Positions 8,568 to 17,633 of a stretch of DNA of 54,562 bases are shown piece after piece. Positions within the stretch are counted from its first letter, which is position 1. Every line of letters begins with the position of its first letter. Under the pieces are notes generated by a model. The model worked only from the letters and a program-made list of their open reading frames with translations. It searched no databases and was not told the DNA's origin. The translations under genes were made by a program, and so were the position numbers. The stretch is from Bradyrhizobium sp. CCBAU 51627 (GTDB lineage: Bacteria > Pseudomonadota > Alphaproteobacteria > Rhizobiales > Xanthobacteraceae): NCBI RefSeq assembly GCF_028128765.1, contig NZ_LBJG01000077.1, forward strand, positions 1-54,562. The letters are read 5' to 3'.

Positions 8568-9052
8568 CGGGCCCGGTTCGCGAAATCACACCCTATGTCG
8601 ATGCCGGCACGGTGCTGTCAGGCGCGCAGTTCATCGATGCCTTTCGTGTCGAGGTCGGCGCGAGGCAATTGAGCGCCCGCGAGGCCTGCACCCGGATGGT
8701 GCTGCAGGGACCGCGCTGGATCGACGCGCTGACGCGCTTGCGCAACATTCTGGTGACCCCCTTTGGCTTGAAAACATCGGGTGAAGGCGCTTACGCGCCC
8801 GGCGGCCTGATCGGCCTGTTTCCGGTGGTGAGCGAGACGCCGGAGCGGCTGGTCGCCGGCTTTGACGACTATCACCTGAATTTCCGTATTGTGGTCGACG
8901 TCGCCGGGGAAGCGACGCTTCGCCACGTCACCGTGACCACTGTGGTGAAGACGAACAATTTGCTCGGCCGTACCTACCTCACGCTCATCACGCCGTTCCA
9001 CAAGCTGGTGGCCCGCGGCATGATGGGAAGGATCGAGGAGCCGGCACGATGA
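8564..9052 (+). CDS. DUF2867 family protein
   Basis: 162 aa. The pattern LSAREACTRMVLQGPRWIDALTRLRN, PFGLK, IGLFPVVSETPERLVAGFDDYHLNFRIVVD and VTVTTVVKTNNLLGRTYLTLITPFHKLV matches the DUF2867 family, small proteins of unknown function sometimes fused to NAD(P)-binding oxidoreductases and perhaps holding a START-like ligand-binding fold. The ATG overlaps the MATE stop by four bases and its own stop overlaps the next ATG in the same way, so the three genes are almost surely one transcript. No signal peptide is visible; cytoplasmic or peripheral location is inferred. Confidence 0.8.
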   Translation: MTGPVREITPYVDAGTVLSGAQFIDAFRVEVGARQLSAREACTRMVLQGPRWIDALTRLRNILVTPFGLKTSGEGAYAPGGLIGLFPVVSETPERLVAGFDDYHLNFRIVVDVAGEATLRHVTVTTVVKTNNLLGRTYLTLITPFHKLVARGMMGRIEEPAR

Positions 9053-9699
9053 CATTGTCCGTCGACCTGTTCTACTCCTTTCGCAGTCCCTTCAGTTATC
9101 TGGCACTCCCCAAGACACTGAATCTCGTCGCGGAGTATGATCTGGCGGTCAATTTGCGGCCAGTCTATCCGCTCGCGGTCCGTGTGCCCGGGTTCTTCAA
9201 GAAGGCCAGTCCGAACTTCATTCGCTATGTGGTGCTCGACAGCACGCGCGTGGCGCAGCACGAGGGCATTCCGTTCCGCTTTCCGCGGCCCGATCCGATC
9301 GTGCAGGACAAGACGACGCTCGATGTCGCGACCGAGCAGCCCTACATCCATCGCCTGACCCGGCTGGGCGCCATGGCGCAGCTCGAGGGACGCTCGCTCG
9401 AATTTACACATGCGATCGCGCGCGTGCTGTGGGATGGTTCGGTTGCCGGGTGGAACGAGGGCGATCATCTGGCGCGCGCGGCCGAGAAGGCCGGCTTCGA
9501 TCTTGCCGCCATGGATGCCGCGATCACCGCCGATCCGGATCGCTACGAGCAAGTGATCGCAGAGAATGAAAAAGACCACGCTGCGTCGGGCCATTGGGGC
9601 GTGCCGACCTTCGTGTTCGAGAACGAGCCGTTCTTCGGCCAGGACCGCATCGACCTGCTGGTCTGGCGCATGCAGAGCAAGGGCCTGGCGAAGCGCTAG
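9049..9699 (+). CDS. DsbA-fold 2-hydroxychromene-2-carboxylate isomerase-like protein
   Basis: 216 aa with the thioredoxin/GST-kappa fold of HCCA isomerases. The N-terminal VDLFYSFRSPFSYLALP carries the Ser used for glutathione in this family instead of a CxxC pair; a long alpha-helical insert follows, and the fold closes with GHWGVPTFVFENEPFFGQDRIDLL, containing the cis-Pro motif GVPTFV. Family members isomerise aromatic breakdown products or act as glutathione-dependent enzymes. The ATG overlaps the DUF2867 stop by four bases, tying it to a MATE exporter and suggesting work on an aromatic or electrophilic compound; that is inference. Confidence 0.85.
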   Translation: MTLSVDLFYSFRSPFSYLALPKTLNLVAEYDLAVNLRPVYPLAVRVPGFFKKASPNFIRYVVLDSTRVAQHEGIPFRFPRPDPIVQDKTTLDVATEQPYIHRLTRLGAMAQLEGRSLEFTHAIARVLWDGSVAGWNEGDHLARAAEKAGFDLAAMDAAITADPDRYEQVIAENEKDHAASGHWGVPTFVFENEPFFGQDRIDLLVWRMQSKGLAKR

Positions 9700-9730
9700 G
9701 ACGTGTGCGCAGTCGCAGCGATGCAGCCCG

Positions 9731-10128
9731 TCACATTCGCACCGGCTGCCCGACCCCTAGCAAGTTACCTTCGCTATCGCGAAGCCCCGCTCTCCGACCC
9801 CCTTGCTGGGATAATTCCCGGCAATCTCCGCTATGCCATCGACGGTCTTCAAGCCGGGCAGATCGTACTCCTCGAATTCGACCCCGCGCGCGCGAAGCTC
9901 GCATACGGTTGCCTCGATATCCTCGACTTCCCAACCCATTTGCGTATGCGTGCCGGATTGCATTCCGGCCGAGAGGAATATCGCGAACTCTCCCCCAGCG
10001 CAGACGTAGCGGAGTCCGCCCGCACGCTCTTCCACCGGCTTGAGTCCAAGTTTTTCGGCATAGAATGCCCGCGCGCGGTTGAGATCTCTGGCCGGAAGGC
10101 GGGTCGCCACCTTTGCGTTGCCTAACAT
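9731..10128 (-). pseudogene. VOC/glyoxalase-family gene with a C-terminal frameshift
   Basis: From the ATG at 10128 (GGAGAAAAGG just upstream) a VOC-type protein reads MLGNAKVATRLPARDLNRAR...EIAGNYPSKGVGERG. The frame then gives FAIAKVTC and stops at 9757. The expected family ending, RDSEGNLLGVGQPVRM, is intact in the neighbouring frame and ends at 9731. One missing base, or a longer indel, near 9787-9792 explains this. The encoded 123-aa form lacks the last beta strand of the fold. It may be a true pseudogene, a recent mutation or a sequencing error. It follows the FUSC gene by 37 bases on the same strand. Confidence 0.72.
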
Positions 10129-10165
10129 GATCCTTTTCTCCCGGTCTAAAACCCGCTTGCCTTCC

Positions 10166-11281
10166 CTACTCTGCCACGCGTGCGGACTTGTCGCGCGCGG
10201 CCTCCGACCATTCGCCGACGACGCGATCGAGGTCGCAGAGATTCTGGTGCATCTGCTCCAGCGAGAAGCCGAGCGCGAAGAAGCGCTCGGCGGTGTCGCT
10301 CGCATGACCGCGGATCAGCCCGTCCTGGCGCACGCCCGCAACCGCTTCGGCATAATGCTGAAGCGCGAGATGCACGGGATGGATCGGCGGCGCGCCGGCA
10401 CCTGCACGCAGGGCTTCGGCCGCCGACTTCAGGAAGCGTGCGATCGCAGCGCCCACCTCCGCCAGCGGCGCGGCAAGCCGGACCTGCACCTCGACCGGCA
10501 GCGGCACCACGGTGGCACGGCCGATCATCACGACGTCATGGCGCAGCCGCAGGATCGTGCGCAGCAAGGGGCCGGTGTCGGGACCGCTCGACAGCCGCGC
10601 CGAACGCTCGCGCTCGGCCTCTGCGCCGATCGCATTCATGCCCACCATGGCGGTGCCGATACCGTCCTGGATCCGGTGCAGTGCGTCGTTGTCGCGGCCG
10701 CGGGTGAGACCCGCGAGCAGTTCGGTGAAGGCCTCCGCGATCAGCTCGAGCAGCTTCGCCGCGCTGGCACGGATCTGCCGGACCGCGCGCGACGGCAGCA
10801 CCAGGAACGAGACCAGCAGCCCGGTGATGGCGCCGACCGAGACTTCGCTGACGCGATCGATTGCGGATGCCAGCGGATCGGCGTGATGCATGGTCGGCAC
10901 CAGCAGCACGATCACCGCGGTCACGGTGGCGGTGCTCAGGTTCGGATAAATCGCGGCGACGAGGGCGAGCGGCGCGACTGCCAGTACGAGCAATCCCAGC
11001 AGGCCCGCTTCGCTGGAATAGGGAAGCGTGATCGCAATGGCGCCGCCATAGATGGCGCCGCCGATCGTGCCGAGCATGTAGTCGCGCGTCGCCTTCAGCG
11101 AGCGGCCGACGCTCATCTGGGTCACGATCAGCGAGGTCAGGACCGCCCAGAGAGGCAGCAACAGATGCAGCGCGGTCGCGAGCGCATAGGCCGCCGTCGC
11201 CGCCACCGTGACCCGGATCGCCAGCCCCAATTGCGTCCGCCGCGGCCGGACCCGGTCGAACAGCTCTCTTGCGCCTGCCAT
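10166..11281 (-). CDS. FUSC family membrane transporter
   Basis: About 371 aa from the ATG at 11281, with GGGA upstream; an upstream TTG at 11305 is possible. The first 170 residues hold about six hydrophobic segments (TVAATAAYALATALHLLLPLWAVLTSLIV, GTIGGAIYGGAIAITL, VTAVIVLLVPT, VSVGAITGLLVSFLVLP), the pattern of the fusaric-acid-resistance/aromatic-acid exporter family. The rest is a largely helical cytoplasmic region without clear motifs. Members export aromatic acids, often with a membrane-fusion partner; none is next to it here. It is transcribed toward the VOC gene 37 bases away. Confidence 0.85.
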   Translation of the reverse strand: MAGARELFDRVRPRRTQLGLAIRVTVAATAAYALATALHLLLPLWAVLTSLIVTQMSVGRSLKATRDYMLGTIGGAIYGGAIAITLPYSSEAGLLGLLVLAVAPLALVAAIYPNLSTATVTAVIVLLVPTMHHADPLASAIDRVSEVSVGAITGLLVSFLVLPSRAVRQIRASAAKLLELIAEAFTELLAGLTRGRDNDALHRIQDGIGTAMVGMNAIGAEAERERSARLSSGPDTGPLLRTILRLRHDVVMIGRATVVPLPVEVQVRLAAPLAEVGAAIARFLKSAAEALRAGAGAPPIHPVHLALQHYAEAVAGVRQDGLIRGHASDTAERFFALGFSLEQMHQNLCDLDRVVGEWSEAARDKSARVAE

Positions 11282-11398
11282 CGTCTGATGTCCCGATCCT
11301 CTCAATCGGCCAAGAGCATAGCTGATGCCCGCGGCTCGAAGGCCGCTTGAAAGGCAAAATCAGCCCGCCTAACTTGCCGGCCAAAACGAGGAAACACG

Positions 11399-12769
11399 AT
11401 GGCCCATGAAACCGCAACGCTCGCCGCCTATGTCGCCAACCTGAAATTCGTCGATATTCCGGCGGAGGTGCTGGAGCGCGCCAAGGTGCTGACGCTGGAC
11501 TTTTTGGGCAGCGCCATCCGGGCCCGGAGCGAGGCTGAATCCACTCCGTCGATCCTGAAGATGCTGGAAGCGCTGGCGCTCGACACCAAGGGCGAGTCGA
11601 CCGTGTTCGGCGATGCCAAGACCTGGACGCCGGCGGTGGCGGCCCTGCTCAACGGCGCGCTCGGCCATTCGCTCGATTTTGACGATACCCATGCGGATTC
11701 CTCGCTGCATCCGAGTGCGCCGGTGGTTCCGGCCGCCTTCGCTGTCGGCGAAATGGTCGGTGCTTCCGGCCGCGACGTGTTGACTGCGATCGTCGCGGGT
11801 TATGAGGTCTGCTGCCGGCTCGGCAACGCGCTTGACCCGACGTCGCACTATGCGCGCGGCTTCCATCCGACCGCGACGGCCGGCACTTACGGCTCGGCCG
11901 CGGCGGCGGCAAAGCTGTTCGGCCTCTCCGAGCCGCAGATCGTCGCCGCGTTCGGCGTCGCCGGCAGTCAGGCCGCGGGCTCGCTGCAATTCTTGATGAA
12001 CGGCGCATGGAACAAGCGCTACCAAGTCGGCGCCGCCGCGATGAACGGCGTGATTGCCGCAACGCTCGCGCGCAACGATTTCGTCGGCTCTGCGGAATCG
12101 ATCGAAGGCAAGCATGGCCTGCTCGCCGGCTACACCGACGATCCGCATCCAGGCAAGGCGGTGGCCGAGCTCGGCAAGACCTATGAGACCATGAAGATCG
12201 GCGTCAAACCCTATCCGAGCTGCCGTTACACCCATGCCGCGATCGACGCGCTGATCGCGATGCGGCGCGAGCACAATCTGACGCCCGACCAGGTCAAGCG
12301 CGTCGAGATCGGCCTGCATCGCAACGGCATCATCCTGACCGGCGATGCGGCCACCAAGCGGCATCCGACGTCGATCGTCGGCGGCCAGTTCTCGATGTTC
12401 TTCACCGGCGCTCTTGCGCTCGACCAGGGCTCGTTTGGCTGGGACGATTACGCCAGGCTCGGCGACGCCGCGATCGACGCGCTCGCCGACAAGTTCGACG
12501 TGGTGCAGGACGACCGCCTCGAGATCGGCCGCACCCATCCCTTCGGTGCGCGCGTCAGCATCACCACGGACGATGGCGTGCACGAGCGGCTCTACGCCGA
12601 TCCCTCCGGCGAGCCGAACTCGTTCCCCGACACGCAGGCGATGCAGCAGAAGTTCCTGACGCTGGCGCGGCCCGTGCTCAACGCACGAGCCGACAAGTTC
12701 GCCGATGCAATCATGACGCTGGAGCGGTTCGATCGCGTGACGAAGGCGACGGAGCTTGGGCGGCAGTAG
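11399..12769 (+). CDS. MmgE/PrpD family protein
   Basis: 456 aa, full length for the family, whose best-known members are 2-methylcitrate dehydratase (PrpD) and cis-aconitate decarboxylase. Visible blocks are the N-terminal helical LAAYVANLKFVDIPAEVLERAK, AALLNGALGHSLDFDDTHADSSLHPSAPVVPAAFA, the GFHPTATAGTYGSAAAAAKLFGLSE signature and KPYPSCRYTHAAIDAL. No prpB or prpC is adjacent, so methylcitrate metabolism is not supported and the substrate is unknown. GAGG seven bases before the ATG supports the start. The stop lies three bases from that of the convergent serine hydrolase gene. Confidence 0.9.
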   Translation: MAHETATLAAYVANLKFVDIPAEVLERAKVLTLDFLGSAIRARSEAESTPSILKMLEALALDTKGESTVFGDAKTWTPAVAALLNGALGHSLDFDDTHADSSLHPSAPVVPAAFAVGEMVGASGRDVLTAIVAGYEVCCRLGNALDPTSHYARGFHPTATAGTYGSAAAAAKLFGLSEPQIVAAFGVAGSQAAGSLQFLMNGAWNKRYQVGAAAMNGVIAATLARNDFVGSAESIEGKHGLLAGYTDDPHPGKAVAELGKTYETMKIGVKPYPSCRYTHAAIDALIAMRREHNLTPDQVKRVEIGLHRNGIILTGDAATKRHPTSIVGGQFSMFFTGALALDQGSFGWDDYARLGDAAIDALADKFDVVQDDRLEIGRTHPFGARVSITTDDGVHERLYADPSGEPNSFPDTQAMQQKFLTLARPVLNARADKFADAIMTLERFDRVTKATELGRQ

Positions 12770-12772
12770 CTG

Positions 12773-14200
12773 CTACTCCGCCCCCGCCAGCTTGCCCTTT
12801 TCGCGCGTTATCGCCACCACGTCGCGTACGAGATCGAACACGCCATCCGCTGCCGGCGGGAAATTCGGCGAGCGGCCGAGGCGCACGATCACCAGGCGCT
12901 CCGACGGGATCACGATCGTGTATTGGCCGATCGTGCCCTTGGCGAAGAAGGCATCGCGCGGCCAGCCGTGCTCGACGCGAAATTTTGCGCCAAAGCTGTC
13001 GCCCTGGTTGGTCCAGAAGCCGGCGCCGATGCCGACCCACGCGTTTGGTGTGGCCGATGCCGAGCAGTTCACCCAGCCCTCGGGCAGGATGCGCTTGCCG
13101 CCGACGACGCCGTCGTTGAGATAGAGCTGGCCGAAGCGCGCCCAGTCGCGCGCGGATGCCATCATCTCGCCGGAGCCTTCGATCGTGCCGGCGCTGTCGA
13201 GCTGGAGCGTGACGTTGAGCATGCCGAGCGGCGCGAACAATTCGCGGCGGGCAAAGCGAAGCGCATCGGCCGGCTTGCCGCCGGCGGCGTTGCGGATGAG
13301 ATGCGAGAGGATCAGGAAGTTGCCGTCGTGGTAATTCCACGCCGTGCCCGGCGCCGACGCAAGCGGCGCGCGCTCGGCAAAGCCCGCCATATCGTTCTCG
13401 GCGTATTTCATCGTGTTGACCGGCTCCAGCACGGAACCGAGCGAGGCCTCCAGCGAGCTTCCAAGGGCAATGCCGGCGGTATGACGCAGCAATTGATCGA
13501 CGGTGATGGCGTGACGCGGATCGTCAGGATCTTGCCAGGCGGCGATCGGCGCGGGCCCGTCCAGCTTCAACTTGCCCTGGCGCACGAGGATGCCTGTGAG
13601 CGCCGAGATCACCGACTTCGTCATGGAGAAGCCGAGCAGCTGCGTCTCCGGCCGGATGCCGTCGGCATAGCGCTCGGCGATGATGCGCCCGGCCTTCATG
13701 ACGACGATCGCGCGGGTGTGGCGATAGGGCGGCTGCGCGGGTTCAGTGAAGGCGCGGTCGAGCGCAGCTGACAGCGCCTCGCTTTGCGGCGGGACGATTC
13801 CGGGGCCGGCAATCTCGGGCAGCAACGCGGGCTGCTTGTCGTCGATCGGCAACGGAACGTCGGCGATCCCCTGGCCGTGCTCGAGCGTACAACCAAGTCC
13901 CTCGCGATAGACGGCATGGCTGCGGCCGATGCCGAACAGGGTCACGGTGACATCCTTGCGGGCGTGATCGATCTGCAAATTCATCGCCCAGGTCAGGAGG
14001 CCGCTGCCCGGCATCGCCTCGGTTGTTTCAGTGAGGTCGCGCTGGGAATCGAGGCCGGAGACGAACGTCTCCGAGCAGAGCGTGTGGGCGATGAAGCCGG
14101 TGGCAACCTTGGGCACGTCACGCGCCCTGGCTGCGCCGAGCGCGAGGCCGGCGCAGGCGATGGCGGTGGTGAGGAGGACGATCTGGCGGCGAGGGGTCAC
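12773..14200 (-). CDS. Exported serine hydrolase, beta-lactamase/PBP fold
   Basis: 475 aa from a GTG with GGAG upstream; the frame stays open to 14350 but the upstream part looks non-coding. A signal peptide is seen at the start (TPRRQIVLLTTAIACAGLALGAARA). The catalytic SxxK is SMTK in LLGFSMTKSVISALTG, with LLRHTAGI after it and WNYHDGN in the place of the Tyr motif. Fold relatives are class C beta-lactamases, EstB esterases and 6-aminohexanoate-dimer hydrolase; the substrate cannot be assigned. Action in the periplasm is inferred. The membrane AraC-type regulator lies 131 bases upstream on the same strand and may control it. Confidence 0.87.
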   Translation of the reverse strand: MTPRRQIVLLTTAIACAGLALGAARARDVPKVATGFIAHTLCSETFVSGLDSQRDLTETTEAMPGSGLLTWAMNLQIDHARKDVTVTLFGIGRSHAVYREGLGCTLEHGQGIADVPLPIDDKQPALLPEIAGPGIVPPQSEALSAALDRAFTEPAQPPYRHTRAIVVMKAGRIIAERYADGIRPETQLLGFSMTKSVISALTGILVRQGKLKLDGPAPIAAWQDPDDPRHAITVDQLLRHTAGIALGSSLEASLGSVLEPVNTMKYAENDMAGFAERAPLASAPGTAWNYHDGNFLILSHLIRNAAGGKPADALRFARRELFAPLGMLNVTLQLDSAGTIEGSGEMMASARDWARFGQLYLNDGVVGGKRILPEGWVNCSASATPNAWVGIGAGFWTNQGDSFGAKFRVEHGWPRDAFFAKGTIGQYTIVIPSERLVIVRLGRSPNFPPAADGVFDLVRDVVAITREKGKLAGAE

Positions 14201-14331
14201 AGGCTTTCTCCGGCTGGGGGGGCGAGTGCCGGAGAGCAGGCCGGATGCGGGCGAGACGCGCTCGCCGGATTTGGAAAACGACTTCGCCAAAACTGACCGG
14301 GGCTGGTCGATTTCGGACTTCCTATGTGATT

Positions 14332-15408
14332 TCAGTGCCTTACAATCCAAGCCGCGTCGACCTTGAGCCGCCGGTACTCCGTCGGCGTCACCCCGGTCAC
14401 CGCCTTGAAGGCGCGGTTGAACGGTCCGAGCGACTGGAAGCCGGCGTCAATCGCGATGGTGATGACGGGAACCTCGGCCTGGGTGGGATCGGCGAGCGCG
14501 GCCTTGGCTTCCTCGATCCGGTGGTTATTCAGGAACACATTGAAGTTGCGATAGCCGAGCCGCTGGTTGATCAGCCGGCGCAGCCGGTATTCCGGAATTT
14601 TCAGCCGGCCGGCCAGCACGCCGATGGTGATGTTCTCCTGACGATAGATCCGCTCGTCCGCCATCAGCCGCATCAGGGCGTCGATGAGCTTCTGGTCGGC
14701 GGCGTCAACGGGCGGAGGCTGACTGGAAACATCAGGCGATGCAGGCTCCACTGCTGCCGTAAACAGATCCGTCCCGTCAACGCGCATCATGGCGTAGACG
14801 ATCGCCGCGACGGTGCAGGCGAGCACGCCGGCATTGATGGTTTCGGCGACAGCGCCGACGTGATGGCCGGCGACGGCGATCTGAAGCACCGCGTTCAGCC
14901 CGCCATAGAGCGCGGTTGCGCAGACGATGAAGACGCGGGCGCTGCGACGGCGCTCGACCAGGTCGGCCGGCCAGGAGGCGATCGTCTGCGCGATCGCAAG
15001 CGCGATGAACCCGAGCACGATCAGATTGACCACCGTGACCGAGAACCGCACATGGCCGCCGGGTGCAATCCAGACGCAGCCCGCGAAGCTGAACGCCGTC
15101 ACCAGTGCCCAAACGCATCCGTGCCACCAATGGAGGCGAAACTCGTCGTCAAACAGGGCGCGTGTGAACAGCCAGAACACCACCATGGTGCCGGTGGACA
15201 ACGCGATCAAGGGTGCATGCCAGAGCGGGACCCGCGAAGTGACATCCATCGAATAGCTCACCGCATGCGCGGCCGAGCCCAGCGCGAAGGCCGCGCCGAG
15301 GCGAGCAGCCAGCACTTTGCGGAAGTCCTGCAGCAGCGCCGCCGCCAGCACCAGCAACAGTGCGACGCTGGCGGCGCGGAAGGCAAGGTCCAGGGCGGCA
15401 AGGGTCAT
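14332..15408 (-). CDS. Membrane-anchored AraC-family transcriptional regulator
   Basis: About 358 aa. The first 220 residues hold six or seven hydrophobic segments (LDLAFRAASVALLLVLAAALL, LIALSTGTMVVFWLFTRALF, GCVWALVTAFSFAGCVWIA, FSVTVVNLIVLGFIALAIA and others). The C-terminal 110 residues form an AraC DNA-binding domain with two helix-turn-helix motifs (TIGVLAGRLKIPEYRLRRLI and ITIAIDAGFQSLGPFNRAFK) ending GVTPTEYRR. This suggests a one-component membrane sensor. The frame is open to 15486; ATG 15408 is preferred because homologous sequence seems to begin there, but no ribosome site decides it. The likely target is the serine hydrolase gene downstream. Confidence 0.85.
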   Translation of the reverse strand: MTLAALDLAFRAASVALLLVLAAALLQDFRKVLAARLGAAFALGSAAHAVSYSMDVTSRVPLWHAPLIALSTGTMVVFWLFTRALFDDEFRLHWWHGCVWALVTAFSFAGCVWIAPGGHVRFSVTVVNLIVLGFIALAIAQTIASWPADLVERRRSARVFIVCATALYGGLNAVLQIAVAGHHVGAVAETINAGVLACTVAAIVYAMMRVDGTDLFTAAVEPASPDVSSQPPPVDAADQKLIDALMRLMADERIYRQENITIGVLAGRLKIPEYRLRRLINQRLGYRNFNVFLNNHRIEEAKAALADPTQAEVPVITIAIDAGFQSLGPFNRAFKAVTGVTPTEYRRLKVDAAWIVRH

Positions 15409-15493
15409 CGATTGATGCGGGTCGGTCGCAGTTGCGGTCGGCCGAACATCGGTCGTCAGCGCTATTTTTTCAAGGACCATCCTCACTCACGGC

Positions 15494-15597
15494 TGTCATC
15501 GCCCGGCCTCGACCGGGCGATCCAGTACTCCGCGGCAGCGGTGATAGAACCGATGAGCCGCGGCGTACTGGATCGCCTGCCTTCGCAGGCGATGACA
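15494..15597. repeat. REP/BIME-like paired hairpin, copy 1
   Basis: The 104-base element is bounded by 10-base inverted ends (TGTCATCGCC at 15494 and GGCGATGACA at 15588). Inside are two GC-rich hairpins, CGCCCGG/CCGGGCG and CGCCTGC/GCAGGCG, and inner arms CCAGTAC and GTACTGG facing each other. It lies between the divergent AraC and pirin genes. Copies 2-5 (17634, 26826, 31527, 34019) share the plan of two hairpins with outward GTC ends. Confidence 0.75.
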
Positions 15598-15682
15598 CCG
15601 GCGTATGTGGCCCGGCCTTTGGCGCGACGGCGACGCGAAATCCTGCTACGATCAAGCCCACTGAGCTAAGAAGGAGCCCGTC

Positions 15683-16600
15683 ATGAGCTGGATGCCTGAT
15701 AACGATCCCGTGCTCGGCGATCCCAAAACATGCGACGCACTCGATCTCGTCATCGTGCCGCGCACCCGCGATCTCGGTGACGGATTCGCGGTGCGGCGGG
15801 CGCTGCCGCATGGCAAGCGGCAGATGGTCGGGCCCTTCATCTTCTTCGATCATTTCGGCCCGGTGCAGTTCGTCTCCGGAAAGGGCATGGACGTGCGGCC
15901 GCATCCGCATATCGGGCTTGCCACCGTCACCTATTTGTTCGACGGGTCCATCATGCATCGCGACAGCGAGGGCAATGTGCAGGAGATCGCGCCCGGCGCG
16001 ATGAACCTGATGACGGCGGGGCGCGGCATCGCGCATTCCGAGCGAACGCCGGATGCGCAGCGCGCCTCGGGCCAGCAGATGCTTGGCCTGCAGAGCTGGA
16101 TCGCGCTGCCTGAAGGCTCCGAGGAGATCGATCCCTCGTTCCAGCATTATGCCGCGGGCGATCTGCCGATGATTTCCGAGCGTGATTTTACCGCGCGGGT
16201 GATCGCCGGCTCCGCCTTCGGCATTTCCTCGCCGGTGAAAATGGTCTCGCCCTGGTTCTACACCGAGGTCACGGCCGCCGCCGGCGCGACCGTGCCGCTC
16301 GACCCCGATCATGAGGAGCGCGCGATCTACATCGTCGACGGCGAAGTGGAGATCGCCAATGAGCGTTACGAAGGGCCGCGGCTGCTGATCTTCCGTCCGG
16401 GCGATCGCATCACCGTGAAGGCGCCCAAGGCCACGCGGATGATGTTTCTCGGCGGCGATGCGCTGGAAGGGCCGCGCCACATCTGGTGGAATTTCGTCTC
16501 CTCCAGCAAGGAGCGGATCGAGCAGGCCAAGCAGGACTGGAAAACTGGCCGCTTCGCCGCAGTTCCGCAGGAACATGAGTTCATTCCGCTGCCGGAATAG
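15683..16600 (+). CDS. Pirin family protein
   Basis: 305 aa of the bicupin pirin family. The iron-site residues are in place: HPHIGLATVTYLFDGSIMHRD supplies two His and AGRGIAHSE the third His and the Glu. The second cupin continues to the C terminus. Some bacterial pirins have quercetinase activity, others bind metabolic enzymes; the role here is not known. AAGGAG eight bases before the ATG supports the start. The gene stands between a repeat element and purC, 63 bases away, with which it may be cotranscribed. Confidence 0.93.
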   Translation: MSWMPDNDPVLGDPKTCDALDLVIVPRTRDLGDGFAVRRALPHGKRQMVGPFIFFDHFGPVQFVSGKGMDVRPHPHIGLATVTYLFDGSIMHRDSEGNVQEIAPGAMNLMTAGRGIAHSERTPDAQRASGQQMLGLQSWIALPEGSEEIDPSFQHYAAGDLPMISERDFTARVIAGSAFGISSPVKMVSPWFYTEVTAAAGATVPLDPDHEERAIYIVDGEVEIANERYEGPRLLIFRPGDRITVKAPKATRMMFLGGDALEGPRHIWWNFVSSSKERIEQAKQDWKTGRFAAVPQEHEFIPLPE

Positions 16601-16663
16601 GCTAATCCGGTGTCCGGCCGCACTGTCCGGTGCGGCTGGACTTTCTTCCTGAAGGCTCTGCCG

Positions 16664-17578
16664 ATGACCACCATGCTCTCCAGCGACCTGCCCCTGACCA
16701 AGATCGGCCGCGGCAAGGTGCGCGACATCTATGCCGTCGACGACGACCGCCTGCTGCTCCTCACCACCGACCGCATCAGCGCCTTCGACGTCGTGATGGC
16801 CGAGACCATCCCGATGAAGGGCGCGGTGCTGACGCAAGTGAGCGCGTACTGGTTCAACAAGCTCGAAGGCATCGTGCCGCATCACATGATCAGCGCCGAT
16901 ACCGACGAGATCGTCGCGGCGGTGCCGGCCCTGAAGCCGCATCGCGCGGAAATCCTCGGCCGCGCCATGCTGTGCAAGCGCACCAAAGTATTTCCGATCG
17001 AATGTGTGATCCGCGGCTATCTCTCGGGCTCGGCCTGGAAAGAATATGCGCAGAGCGGCACGCTCGCGGGCGAGAAGCTGAAGACCGGCCTCGTCGAGAG
17101 CGAGAAGCTCGATCCGGCGATCTTCAGCCCCGCGACCAAGGCCGAGAGCGGCCATGACGAGAACATCACCATCGCGAAGATGCGCGAGGTCGTCGGCGAC
17201 GAGGTCGCCTATACGCTCGAGAGCATGACGCGCGCGATCTACACCCTCGGCGAAGAGCTGGCGCGCGAGCAGGGCATCATCATCGCCGATACCAAGTTCG
17301 AGTTCGGCCGCGACAAGGACGACCGCATCATCCTGATCGACGAAGTCATGACACCGGATTCGTCGCGCTTCTGGGCAGTCGATGCCTACAAGCCCGGCCA
17401 GCCGCAGGCCAGCTTCGACAAGCAACCCTTGCGCGACTATCTCGATGTCGAGCGTCGCGCCGGCCGCTGGAACGGCGACGCCCCGCCGCCGCCGCTGCCG
17501 GCGAGCGTGGTCGATGCGACCAGCAAGCGCTATCTGGAAGCGTATCGGCGCGTGACGGGGACGGAGCTGAAGATTTAG
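16664..17578 (+). CDS. purC: Phosphoribosylaminoimidazole-succinocarboxamide synthase
   Basis: PurC joins CAIR and aspartate with ATP to give SAICAR in purine synthesis. 304 aa, the longer form of the family. Motifs are KIGRGKVRDIYAVDDDRLLLLTTDRISAFD at the ATP-binding N terminus, the signature VFPIECVIRGYLSGSAWKEY and IIIADTKFEFGRD...LIDEVMTPDSSRFW. The frame continues upstream to a GTG at 16610, but ATG 16664 with GAAGG upstream fits the family start. No other pur gene is next to it; a second purC elsewhere is possible. Confidence 0.95.
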   Translation: MTTMLSSDLPLTKIGRGKVRDIYAVDDDRLLLLTTDRISAFDVVMAETIPMKGAVLTQVSAYWFNKLEGIVPHHMISADTDEIVAAVPALKPHRAEILGRAMLCKRTKVFPIECVIRGYLSGSAWKEYAQSGTLAGEKLKTGLVESEKLDPAIFSPATKAESGHDENITIAKMREVVGDEVAYTLESMTRAIYTLGEELAREQGIIIADTKFEFGRDKDDRIILIDEVMTPDSSRFWAVDAYKPGQPQASFDKQPLRDYLDVERRAGRWNGDAPPPPLPASVVDATSKRYLEAYRRVTGTELKI

Positions 17579-17633
17579 GCTGGGCAGTCGCCTTGCACCC
17601 GTCGTTGCGAGCGAGGCACAATGCATCTCCAAC

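Noticed and set aside
10079..11350. 423-codon forward frame over the FUSC gene
   Set aside because: Gln/Arg/His-rich with no motifs; the FUSC membrane protein on the minus strand explains the region.
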